From Scilla litardierei (lineage: Eukaryota; Streptophyta; Magnoliopsida; Asparagales; Asparagaceae): a stretch of 64,000 nucleotides of DNA. A program made the translations under genes and the position numbers. Below, one piece after another: positions 46,655 through 58,018 of the stretch. The notes under the pieces were generated by a model that ran no database searches, was not told the DNA's origin, and saw only the letters and a list, made by a program, of their open reading frames with translations. Location of the stretch: assembly GCA_030789695.1 (NCBI GenBank), contig CM061139.1, positions 4,355,878 to 4,419,877 on the forward strand, given 5' to 3'. Positions within the stretch are counted from its first letter, which is position 1. Each line of letters opens with the position of its first letter.

Positions 46655-48542
46655 ATGTAATTATGATTGAATATTACATATTTTAGCCACATAATCATTC
46701 ACTCTTGTGCATATAATCCACTGAATCATGCTCTCTTAACCATGTTTGAGTTAATTCATTACTTTTGAGCATTTTATTTTATCTCTGCACAATTTCATTC
46801 TCCAAAGCTTTATAAACGTGGATTGTATTTTATTGGTTTTGCTAGATTTTTTAGGAGTCCCAAAGGGGACAAAATCAAGACATTGGAGAAGAGAAGATGG
46901 AGCCAAGACAGGCGCCTGTCCAGACAACGACAGGTGCCTGTCCAGACAATGATAGGCGCCTGCCCTTTTGAAGCAAATGCCTAGCGCATAATTGAGTGCA
47001 TCACAGGTGCCTGCAGTAGGATTGGCAAGCCTGTGCAATCATCCAGGCACCTGCCATTTCAACTGCAGGCACTTGATTTTCCCCTACTTTTGAGGGTTGG
47101 CAAAACAAACTCTCTGTTGGTTTTGGCTTTTCGGACAGCATGCGCCTCAAGCACAAAATGCAGGTACCAGTATCTCTCACAGGTGCCTAAGTATTTCGAG
47201 GCAGTCACCTATTTTGTTCATCCCCAAATTTTTTGAATGTTTTGCAACCTGCCATCCAGGTGCCTACTTGACCAACAACAAGTGCCTGGCCGTTGGTCAA
47301 CAGGCACCTGTACGGGGGTTTTCCAGCCAAATCTGGGGAGCGATTTTTATTTATTCTTGACCTGATTTTGATCTGTTTCATCTGGGCCTTTGGATACAAA
47401 TTTGGAGGGTTGAGATGTAAATCCTAGGGGGTATAAAACCCCATGATTCAGTTGTAATTAGGGGGCTTCAAATACTTTACTAACTTTAGGTATTCTTCTT
47501 CTCCAAAGAGAAGTTAGGATTTTGGTGAGAGTTAAGAGTTTTGATCTCATTTTTATATTGCTGGGATTGATTGGAGCTTGGAGATATTTATATTTGGTGA
47601 AAGACTTCCAACCTTAACACTCTTATTCATTTTCTTTCATTTCTTGTATTGAACAATATTTATTTCAATGAATAGTTTGTTTATGCTTATGATGGTTAGC
47701 TAAATCTGTTGTGTGGGTGTTATAGATTGATGTAGGATATCTTAATTGCCTTGCTAATGTTTATTTCTAGCACCCCTTGTTAATCCATTTTGTTGTGGGC
47801 TTTTGACATATGCTTTATTGAATCTAATACTACCCATCGAGGGGCCGCAAAATGGTGGTTGTGCCGTAAGGCATTTCCCACGTGTTATTGGGATCCCACA
47901 TACCTTGATATGGGTATGAATCCCCCTTGATTCATAATCCTAGTTTAAAGGTCTAAACCCCCCGTCAACCCATATTGCTTAAGTGGGTTGTAACCCCTTT
48001 CTCGAATCACCTGAAATGGGCCACATAATGGTGGTTATGTGATGTGCATCACAACTTAAATGCACCATTCTCACATACCTTGAAACAGATGTGAGAGTTG
48101 ATTCATGAGCCTTACTTAGGAGAAGAACCCACTTAACAATTACCTTTGGTGCACCCCATGCGTACTTAATTGATTTATTTTTCGATCCACATACCTTGAC
48201 ATGGATGTGTGATTGATTTATCTTGAAACTAACATTTAGCAAAGCAATCGAGTAATCTTATTGATATCCTAAACACCCACACTCTTTCTCTCCCTTGCAT
48301 CCAAGTCCTAGGACAGTACCCTAATTCTAGGGTATTTAGATAATTCACCTTTTTAAACAACCATTCATCCCAGGGTGGTTAGAACCCCATCATTTCTATG
48401 TGTACTCTGATCCTTTATGTGAATTTTGCAGATTAGTTCCGTCCTTGTGGATACGATCATATACTCACCAGGTGTATTATTTACCGACTTCGCACACTTG
48501 CGAGTAGCACCTTTTCAAGCGAGTCCGGTTGCTAGGCACATA
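46655..48542 (+). repeat. 3' LTR of the Athila/Tat element (displaced by solo LTR B)
   Basis: Begins ATTATGATTGAATATTACA, which joins naturally to the polypurine tract at 43950. It contains the AGGTGCCT palindrome words (46907-47310), a TATA-like GGGTATAAAACCCC (about 47429), and a 3' part with CGTCCTTGTGGATACGATC and TTCGCACACTTGCGAGTA words that resemble Athila/Tat LTR ends. It ends tentatively at GCTAGGCACA. The boundaries are inferred and no duplication was checked. Confidence 0.5.
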
Positions 48543-49744
48543 GGTTCAATCCTAATATAACTCAATTGTCTTTTGGGCTAAGGAATGAGCAATCGGTGGA
48601 TTGTGCATTTTATCAAACACTTGGTGTGTAATGAAAGTAGGGTATGGGAAATTGAGATAATAAACAACCAAGCCTATATGAGTGGTACCACTAGGCAAAC
48701 TCCACTCTAGGGATATCCACTAGGGTCCTTAATTCAAAGTATAACTCAAACAAACCAACCACATAATCTTTAGAACATGCTAGAATGGAAATTTCATAGC
48801 CCAAGCCAGCAGTATCACCACACAACCACACACAATGAGATCTAGCTATTTATAGCAATGAAAGAGACATTTTCATATCTAAAAATCATCATCAAATATT
48901 ATTATAATAACCAAAATCAAATTCGCAAAATAAAGAGAAGAGATCACCAAAGATTTCTATTAAGAAAATACAACTTTCCCTCCAATGATTGTGCTCCTCC
49001 AAGCTTTCTTGCTCTCTCCAATGGCCTCTAACACTAAGAAGAAGAACAGGAAGAATGGAATGAGGGGAAAAGAGAAGAGGATAGCCCTAGAAATAGACTT
49101 AGCAATTCGTGTCTGGAAACATCTCAAACGGGTCGGATCCACGCCCAAAACCTGCAAATAACGCCCAAATTAGCAGAAATTTTCAGCACTGACGCCTTGT
49201 CTCCCAAAAATGTAGAAAATTGCTTCAACTTTCAAAAATTCTGGAAAAATATGCGTTGGTATCGAGACTTCACAATCTTCAACTAAAAAATAATAGGAGA
49301 CAAAGATAAAGACATTAACAAGCAGTAAAAATAGTGTTTTTTGCATAAGTAAACGATAAGCTCCAATATTAAGAGATATCATCAAAATGCGTGTATCTGA
49401 GCCAAAATGAACACAAATTATGCACAAAAAGCACAGAAAATGGGGAGATAAGTATACAAAATCTATCCTGAATCAGGGGGCGGTGGGGATGGAGAGGCCA
49501 GAGGAGGGGGAGGTGGATGGGGAGTGGGAGTGGGCGCAGGAGGGGACATCGAAACCCCGACGGAGCCCTAGGGACTTTTTCGAAAATTTGGTCATGTGAG
49601 TGAGATGTGAGTAATTTCTGTGGCAAACTTGTAAATAAGTGGTATGTGCATGGTAGGAATGAAAAACTTGTAGATAAGTGGTATGTGCGCGTGAGTAAAA
49701 CAGTGGGTGCATAAATCAACTCCCCTAAAAATCAACCCAGTAGC
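48543..49744. other. Unassigned non-coding region
   Basis: No coding motif seen. A minus-strand TATA-like CTATAAATAGC (about 48846-48856) and a GA-rich stretch (49475-49560) are present. The open frames at 49369-49719 and 49473-49712 translate purine/pyrimidine-rich sequence and are not gene-like. Probably further LTR or element remnants. Confidence 0.5.
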
Positions 49745-50752
49745 CTGCCTATCAAACCCTTACGTGCACACTGCTCTATTTTTGGGGTAAAAATCCAAAT
49801 CGCCTTAGGATCAATGCGGAAACCAACCCTAATAAACTGATCAGGAATATAAAGCTAGCAAAAATCTAATCCCAATTATCCAACAAAATTCCCAATGACC
49901 CAACAAAATTTCCAAATGACCTTGTAATAGAAAGTAGCAAACGAATCACAGTATCAAATAAATCAATCGCTGACATAATAGAATTTACCATGGTTCGGTT
50001 GTAAACAACCTACATCCAGCAATCCGATCCGAGATGATTCCACTAGTAGAGAGATCCAAACAATTAGGGTTACAAACTCGCTTTCTCACGTGTGAGTAAT
50101 AACTTGTGAAACGGAACAAGCCCTCACGAATCCACTCAAGAGAAGAAATCAATGGAAGAAGAAGAGAAGAAAAAACCAAACCTTTCTCTCAAGAACATAA
50201 ACCCTAAAACTCTCTCCAATCTCCAATGGGGTAGCAAGAGGCTCTCCAAAACTCTAATAATCCAAAAGGAGGCTTCAACCTAATCTAAAACAATAGTTAG
50301 GTTTTAAGTAGAAACACAAAACAATAGAAAAAAACCGCATCCAGCTGCTCCTTTTCGAGCATGGGCCCGCGTTGACTCGGCCCGAGTCGGCTGTCAGCTC
50401 GGCCTGCTCGGTCAGCTGACATGCCCTAGGTGGAGTTGAGTCGACTCGGCCGAGTAGCCTAGCTACTCGGCCCTAGTGTCAGTATCCCTCTTCAAACAGA
50501 ATGCCCTCGGGCTGCTCGGGCAAATAATGTCTTCATGTTGCTCGACCGAGTAGCATCCTACTCGACCGAGTAGGAGTCACCCAAGTCAAAGGAAAAACTT
50601 CCCCGAACTCTCTGCCTGCTCGGTCTATCAGAATCTTCATGCTGCTCGGTCGAGCTGCTTATTGCTCGACCGAGTAGCCTCCTACTCGACTGAGTCACCT
50701 GGGAAAGCTGCACCATGGGATTTGAATCATAGAAAACAACACTCTACATTGA
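49745..50752 (-). repeat. LTR of a minus-strand copia element (limits approximate)
   Basis: Lies just downstream (minus strand) of the copia pol end. Minus-strand reading starts TGTAGAGTGTTG (about 50752). It includes CTCGGTCGAG/CTCGACCGAG palindromic words (50390-50700) and a conserved block at 49989-50025 (TACCATGGTTCGG ... CCTACATCCAGC) that also occurs near the 3' end of the E1-E3 LTRs. The left limit is uncertain. Confidence 0.55.
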
Positions 50753-50853
50753 TTCAAATCTCATCACCAATGGCTCCTGCACCTCCACATTGCGTGCCAT
50801 GGCCCCTCTCTGTAGAATCATCATCGTCTCGAAAATCGCGCCCCTTTGCGCCA

Positions 50854-52899
50854 CCTAAGCCAATAAAGAAATCAGCTCCCTGTAAATCTGAAGCTTGACG
50901 ACGGGAACTAGCTTGGTAAACATGTCTGTATGGTTCAAATCAGTTGGGATCTTCTGAAGTTCTATCTCCTTCTTCTCCAACTCAAGGAAGGAATCACGCA
51001 CCTCAATATGCTTCGTCCTCGAACTGTATGCCTGATCTTTGCCAGATGAATGGCACTCGGGCTATCATAATGCACATGTGACGAACTTTGTGGCACCCCC
51101 AAATCTCTCAGCAGACTCCTTAAATACTTGGCCTCCTTCACAGCTTCCATCGCTGCAATCAACTCGACCTCTGTGGTCGATAGCGCAACCACAGACTGTA
51201 AGACCGACCAACACGATACCGCGGCAGTGCCCAAACTGAACAAATACCCAGTGGTAGATCGCCGCCTGTCTCTATCACCTGTGTTGGCGCTATCGCAATA
51301 TCCTGTCAGCACCTTTCCGTCTCCTCTCCCATAGAGGATCCCGACACTCGATGTGCCTCGCAAATATCTCAGAATCCACTTGACGGCCTGCAAATGCTCC
51401 TTGTCAGGATCAGCCATATATCAGCTAACCACTTCCACGGCCTGTGCAATGTCTGGACGCATGCAAACCATCGCACACATCAAACTTCCTACTGTACTCG
51501 CATATGGCATCTGAAACAAGTAAGTCTTCTCTTCATTTGTGCTTGGCGATTGACTCGCTGACAGCTGAAAATGAGCTCCCAAAGGCGTTGTCACTGGCTT
51601 CACACTATCCATCCCAAACCAGGCTAGTACCTTCTGAATATATCTATTCTGTAACAATCTAAGCTCATGCTTCTTTCGATCTCGAACAATCTCCATTCCG
51701 AGAATCTTCTTTGCTGGCCCCAAATCCTTCATGTCGAATTCTTTCCATAGCTTTTCCTTCAGCTTCTTCACCTCCGACATGCTATTAGAAGCAATTAGCA
51801 TGTAGTCCACATAAAGCAACAAATAAAACTTCAAGCCATTCTCAAGTGTACGAATATACACACATTGATCCTTGATGCTCCTCTCGAAGCCTACTCCCAT
51901 CATGAAGCTAACGAATCGTTTGTACCACTGCCTAGGCGACTGCTTCAACCCATACAATGATTTATTCAACCTGCACACCAAAGCATGTTTCCCTTCAACT
52001 CTGAACCCTTCAGGCTGCTGCATATAGATTTCCTCATCAAGGTCTCCATGCAGAAAGGCGGTCTTCACATCGAGTTGCTCCAACTCCATGTCCATGCTAG
52101 CAACTAGCGCCAATAACACACGAACGGACGTGTGTCGTACAACCGATGAGAATATCTCATTGTAGTCTTCACCCTTCCGTTGTGCAAATCCGTTGGCAAC
52201 TAACCTTGTTTTGTACCTAACGTTGTTCCCATCTTGAGTTGAACCTTCTTTGACCTTGTATATCCAACGACAACCAATGGCACACTTATCGCAAGGTAAC
52301 GGAACCAAGTCCCAAGTGTCGTTCTGGTGAAGAGACTCCATCTCCTCCTCCATAGCTCCTTGCCATTGTGACGCATCTTCAGAGACAACGGCTCCACCAT
52401 ATGTTGTTGGCTCCTCGTGCTCTAGGTTGAGTGCATAAGACGCCATATCATCGAAAGAATAACATGCATAATCACATGCTCCAAATCTTTCCGACGCTTT
52501 CTTCACCCCCTTCGACCTCCACGTTCCATCATCACCTGCATACGTATCAACGCGTACCTGAGATGTACCAGGTGTTTGCATATGGTCCTCAGCATGGACC
52601 TCATCATCTTCCTCAACTGGAGCATCGACCATCAACGCTTTGTCTGGTCGCTGAGTGGGCTGGACCGGAAGATTAACCCTCTCCGGTGAAATCTCCTCTG
52701 TGGACGTGTCATCTTTTGAGTGAGAAGGCTCCGCCCTGAGCATTGCATCCTCATAAAAAGTGACAAGTCGACTCACTATCACATTCTGACCCTCTGGATC
52801 CCACAAACGATATCCCTTGACGTCGTGGCCATATCTAAGAAAGATACACTTCTTTGCTCTTGGATCCAACTTGTCGCCCTCTCGTGCACATAGGCCGGG
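50854..52899 (-). pseudogene. pol: Ty1/copia pol fragment, Tork-like: reverse transcriptase and RNase H
   Basis: Minus-strand pol from KLDPRAKKCIFL (end of integrase) through the reverse transcriptase (LEQLDVKTAFLHGDLDEEIY; SLYGLKQSPRQWYKRF; LLLYVDYMLIA) and RNase H (GYCDSANTGDRDRRRSTTGY; VALSTTEVELIAA). The YVDD catalytic motif has become YVDY. A TGA at 51421-51423 and a one-base frameshift near 51052 break it; the remaining frame runs to the stop at 50854-50856. The integrase and gag that should lie beyond 52899 are missing, replaced by LTR C. The wording resembles Tork/Tnt1-type elements. Confidence 0.87.
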
Positions 52900-55800
52900 T
52901 GTAACGGTCGCTTTTCGATCGTGTGTATTTCAGCGCGTATTTTCATTTTCGTACGTGTATTTATTATGACCTTCATTTGCGTCCAAAACACGCGAAGTTA
53001 TATACCATTATAACCCTCAGAGAGAGTAGTTATTTGTGGAATTTTGTATGAACGTCATTTCACGGGTCATTCTTCCACAAATCAGCTTTGAATGAAGAGG
53101 TGTCTTAACTTTTCAACTTCGATGTTTGGCTCTTTATTTTTATTATATTTTTCTGTGAACCTAGCACGTGATCGACCACCGTACCCTTGATCCTCTCGTC
53201 GCCATGGTCGTCCCAATATTTTTCTTGTATTTTTCGGACACCGTTAGACTGACATTTCACCCTAATTATCTTTAATCCATAATTAGCCCTAGGCTAATTC
53301 AAATTTCAAACCTTAATCACCAAATCAAATCAAATCCTATTTGGATCATACGTATCATGTTTTGTTCTCCTAGTCTATTTGCACCCTAAATCTACCCTCC
53401 CCCTCTCACACACTCTCTCCAATCTATTCCTAAAACCCGCTCCTTTTCACCCTCTTTAGCAAAACCCTTCCATTATAACGCAAGCCTAGGGTTACTCTAA
53501 ACCCAGCCGCCGTCTTTGAAACTCACGCAACCAACAAAGCCGTCGGCCTTTCCCTTTGCTGCCGGTCAACCCCCAGCTACGCCTCAGGCCGTCGGCCACC
53601 ACCACAGTCCGGCTCCCCCCCCCCTCTCTCTCTCCCCCTTGAGAACCCCCACACATGATCCCCTCGAACTGTCGGCCTCCCTTGCTCCGACAGCTCAGCC
53701 ACCCATGCGCACGTCCATCCCCTACACGCGAGCAGCACCCAGGCCGCCAGCTCTCCCTCAAGTCCGGCCATCTCGACCCCTGCACACGTCCATCTTCCCC
53801 ACGCAAGCACAGGACAGCCCAAGCTCCTCTCTTCAAACTCCACGCACACCTTCCCTTGAAAACTACCGACCTCCCTCTTTGACACAAATCCAGCATCCCC
53901 CTTGACAGAGCCGCCGGCCTCCCCCTAGGCCACAGCAGCTGCAGAGGTCCAGCCTCCTCTCGAAAAAACTTCCGACAGCCCTTCCCAAAAATAGCAGCCC
54001 CTCTCCTCTTTGACAACCTCTGTGTGCGCCTCCCTCACAGCCGTCGGCCACCCCTCTAGACCCAACAGGCCGCCGACCCTTTAACCCCATCCCGATAGCC
54101 CCCTTGCGTTCCTAGGAGCCCGCACCGTAGATCTCACAGCCTCCCGACGTCGCTACCGTTGCTGCTACCGCAAGCCGCTTTGTTGCGCTACTCACAACTG
54201 AGGCGAACCCGACGTCATTACCGTTTCGCTGTGCTACCCGCAGCCGAGACGATCCCAAGGAGACTTTTCTTACTGCGCTACCCGCAGTCGAGGAACCAGG
54301 GACTACGAGATCCAGCATTGCTTCCTGACCCGACGTCAGACTCGTGCGCGTTTGTCAGACTAGGTTGGTTCCCCTCACTCGTAGAAACCCACACCGTAAG
54401 ACATCAAAACCTAATTAAAAATCGGTAACTTAACACATTAAATTTATTTTACGCTCCTTTAAAATGTTGTGCTAATCTAGTATCGACGATCGGACTTTTA
54501 AACTGTGCACATAGGGTAGAATCGTCGAATAGGCTGAATATTCAAATTTGACTTGAAACTTGATAGGGTAACCACGGTCAACTTAGAGACAAACTTAATA
54601 GGGTTTGCTAAAATGGTCCTGACATCCGCCATTGACTTGTGACAGCAAACTCTGACCGACGCGCTGCCAGAGATGAGACGCTTCCGATGGACGTTCTTCT
54701 TGCCACCGCAGGCCCCACTTGCGTAGTTATGGCCACATCTAGGCCACTTCCTTCTTAAAATTGTAAATTGTTGAACAAGAGAACCGGACGTGAAATGATA
54801 GTGTCTGGGACCCCTCACGATAGCCTAGACTTGACAATGAAGTCTAGGTATAAATTGATATAACTGTCATGCAAGGAACTATCTGTGTGTGTGTGTGCGT
54901 ATGGACCCCCTAGAAGAACATACCATATTCATGTCATGTCATGTAACATTCACGAAATGCTTTACACAACCTGCGAGAACCTGGCACTCACCTAGCAGAG
55001 TGAGTGACCTTTGAACCTGCGGGGATTAGGGCACTCTCCAAGACAGAGAGAGTGGCCCCTTGTACAGTTACACAGCCTGCAGAAAGCTCAGCACTCATCG
55101 AGTGAGTGAGTGACCCTTGGCAACCCCGCGGGGATTGAGACACCCACCTAGAAGAGTGGGTGATCCTTGGTACAGAACAACCTACGGGAAGCTCGGCACT
55201 CACCTAGCAAAGTGGGTGGCCCCTGCAGACCGTGGGTATAGAGGCACTCACCTAGCAGAGTGAGTGGTCCTTGTCCAGTCTTTTCTTGAGTACTTGTGGT
55301 GGGGTAGGGTTGAGCGGCCACCAGGTTAGAGAGTTTGGCCACTTTCTAAGCTGAAGGCGTGAACCCTCTTGGTGTCGAGTCGCTTGGTGTCACACGGTCT
55401 TGGTGTCGAGTCGCTTAGTGTCATACAGCTTTGTCTAGTCTCGTCTTGTAGTCGGTAGCACACGCTACGGCGATTGCCCACATTTACTTTCTGTATAGTT
55501 TTTTACTTTCCTTGTATATATGTATAAATGCCATGTTGTGGCCTCTCATGTAAACAACCATAAAATGATGTCTTTAAATTCTTTTACACTTACAGTAGAG
55601 TCTTCTCACCTTTCCCTTGTAGACTTTACCTGACGTATAGCTCCTTTTCTCTTGGGTGGTGTACGTCAGGTACTGAGACGGGGTACACAAACGAGCCGGC
55701 TTTACTTGAGGACTTGGAGTCAGAGGACGTTGACCCGTAGTACGTTCCAAATGAGGACCAGACATAGAGGTTCCTCACCGTTGCTGTTTTCGAAGGTTTT

Positions 55801-56122
55801 GTTGCTTTCTAGTTTGGGTGCGTAGCACCACTTTACTTCTTGTCTCGGTTGGGTACGTCGCACCATTAGTTTCCTTTTTCGCTATTGTAGCCATGCTTGG
55901 GCTTCTTTTATTAGACTTGATATAATGATGGATGTTATCTCTTTTAATAATGAATGCAATTTCCTTTCGAGTACTCTTATCTTATTGTTATGAAATTTTA
56001 TATGCAGAACCTGTATTTTAATGGTATCTTTACAGACACTTATTGGGCCCGAGCCTCACATTTCTGGCCCATGCGGACCTTCGTCTCGTCCTCGCACCCG
56101 TTTTGGGAAGCGGGGCGTGACA
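52900..56122 (+). mobile_element. LTR C (gypsy-type, 3.2 kb, same family as solo LTR A)
   Basis: TGTAACGGTC...GGGGCGTGACA. It aligns with LTR A at the start (CTTTTCGATCG; TTATTTGTGGAATTTT; CATTTCACGGGT), at GGGGTAGGGTTGAGCGGCCAC (about 55302) and at the end. Flanks are CCGGG and TGTTT, with no duplication, and no primer-binding site follows, so it is neither a clean solo LTR nor an evident 5' LTR of the next element. The GC-rich core (53500-54330) gives spurious Pro/Arg-rich frames. Confidence 0.75.
54985..55266. repeat. Array of six short hairpins in LTR C
   Basis: Inverted repeats with 6-7 bp stems and loops of 7-9 nt (about 9 in the third) at 54985-55006, 55032-55054, 55092-55112, 55141-55162, 55197-55218 and 55245-55266, about 50 bp apart. 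Stem changes are mostly paired (CACTCAC/GTGAGTG, CACTCTC/GAGAGTG, CACCCAC/GTGGGTG). Confidence 0.8.
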
Positions 56123-56216
56123 TGTTTTAGTGGTGGCCCATGCAGGTCATGCAAAAAGTTCAGAACAATAAAAGTATCCGCATTCATTTAATATCCAGTG
56201 TGAAGTCTAATAACCC

Positions 56217-56608
56217 TTGCTAGCTAGATTAGTGACCCTTGTTGACCTTAGTTATTATCTATGTATCTTAGGCACCACCTTAGTGACATCTTATCCGGTA
56301 GTAACTTTGTTCGACTCCGGTGCATCTATATGCATCATAACCCGAAGATTCATGACAGAACACTCCATTCCTACTCATACACTTCATCAGTGTTGGGACA
56401 TCACTACAGGGAACAGAGTGGTGACGGTTAATTTGGGGTGCCGATCGATTCCGTTGGTGATCTGTGGGCATGAGCTTTATGCCGACTTCATTGTCCATGA
56501 TCTACCACATTTCGATGTTGTTCTTGGCATCGATTGGTTGGGAGATTTCCATGCTTCGATCGATTGTCGCAGCAAGAAAGTGGTGTTCAGGATTCTAGTT
56601 CACTAGGA
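56217..56608 (+). pseudogene. Ty3/gypsy aspartic protease region
   Basis: Encodes VVTLFDSGASICIITRRF with the D-S-G-A active site near 56312, followed by FIVHDLPHFDVVLGIDWL, as in the RVP_2-type protease of chromovirus-like gypsy elements. The gag that should precede it is missing. It is in the same frame as the reverse transcriptase downstream, separated by stops at about 56604 and 56631. Confidence 0.8.
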
Positions 56609-56687
56609 GTTCGAGTTTCACAGCAGAGGGTGATCGCTTGGGCTCATTAGATTCTGGGCCAAGCCAGAGGAGTCGATCGTTGTCGCC

Positions 56688-57968
56688 ATGCAGATGGTGA
56701 CCAGTAGACCGGCAGTTGTCAGAGACTTCGACGACGTCTTTTCGGATGATATTTCAGGGTTGCCACCCAATAGAGCTTTGGAGTTCAGCATAGATCTTAT
56801 GTCGGGAGCGCAACCAATTTCGAAGGTGCCATATCGGATGGCTCCTGCAGAGCTTGAGGAGTTACAGAAGCAGTTGGACAAACTGTTGTAGAAGGGTTTC
56901 ATACATCCTAGTATATCACCTTGGGGTGGACCAGTCTTATTGGTGAAGAAGAAGGATGGATCTTGCAGGATGTGTATGGACTACAGAGGGCTGAATGCAG
57001 TGACCGTGAAGAATAAGTATCCGATGCCCCGGATTGATGATATTTTTGACCAGCTTGGAGGTTCGAGGGTTTTCTCGAAATTGGATTTGAGGAGCGAGTA
57101 CCATCAGTTAAAGGTGAAGCAGGAAGATATTTCGAAGACGGCATTCAGGACAAAGTACGGACACTATGAGTTCGTAGTCATGCCGTTTGGTGTGACCAAT
57201 GCTCCAACAGTGTTTATGAACTTGATGAATTTGATTTTCTACGACTTCCTGGATAAGTTCGTCGTCATCTTTATCGACGACATACTTATTTAATCGAAGT
57301 CTGAAGAGGGGCACATCCGTCATCTGGGGACATTGTTGGAGACACTGAGACATCATAAGCCGTATGACAAGTATAGTAAGTGCGAGTTCTGGTTGGACAG
57401 AGTCGCATTCCAGGGACACGTGGTGTCTGGTGATGGCATATCTGTAGATCCGAAGAAAGTCAGAGCAGTCAGCGAGGCTGACTGGTCGACACCGCAATCA
57501 GCATCATATATCAGGAGCTTTCTTGGATTAGCTGGCTACTACCGTCGGTTCATTAAGGATTTCTCGAGGATTGCAGAGCCGATGACGAAGCTGACGGGGA
57601 AGGATGTGGAGTTTGTTTGGTCTGAAGATTGTGAGAAGGCCTTCAGTATTTTGAAGGAGAGATTGACCACGACACCGGTATTGGCTGTACCGGATCGGAG
57701 CAGAGGCTTCGAGATTTACTATGATGCATCTGGTATGGGTCTCAGATACATCTTGCACCAACATGGACACTTGGTTGCGTACGCTTCTCGACAGTTGAGG
57801 AATCATGAGAAGAACTACCCGACGCACGATTTGGAGTTAGCAACGGTGATTTTTTCGTTGAAGATCTGGAGACACTTCCTGCTGAGTGAGAGCGTGAAGA
57901 TTTTCACCGATCACAAAAGCTTGAAGTATATTTTTACGCAGAAGGAGCTCAACATGCGTCAGAGATGA
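56688..57968 (+). pseudogene. Ty3/gypsy reverse transcriptase and RNase H (decayed)
   Basis: One frame with internal stops at about 56889 and 57291 and an end at 57968. It contains the LPPNR region, [53 protein letters not shown] (catalytic pair), [14 protein letters not shown], RNase [21 protein letters not shown] and [20 protein letters not shown]. The wording is that of Tekay/Del-type chromoviruses. A deletion removes the end of RNase H and the start of integrase. Confidence 0.87.
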
Positions 57969-58018
57969 TGGTTGGAGCAATGAGCCTTCTCACAGGACGT
58001 ATGGAATAAGGCACGAAG

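Noticed and set aside
49369..49719. Possible small Pro/His-rich plant gene on the minus strand
   Set aside because: Composition-driven frames over a purine-rich stretch with no start context, signal peptide or conserved motif.
53492..54016. 174-codon minus-strand frame and overlapping plus-strand frames
   Set aside because: GC-rich core of LTR C; the frames overlap on both strands and look like repeat translation.
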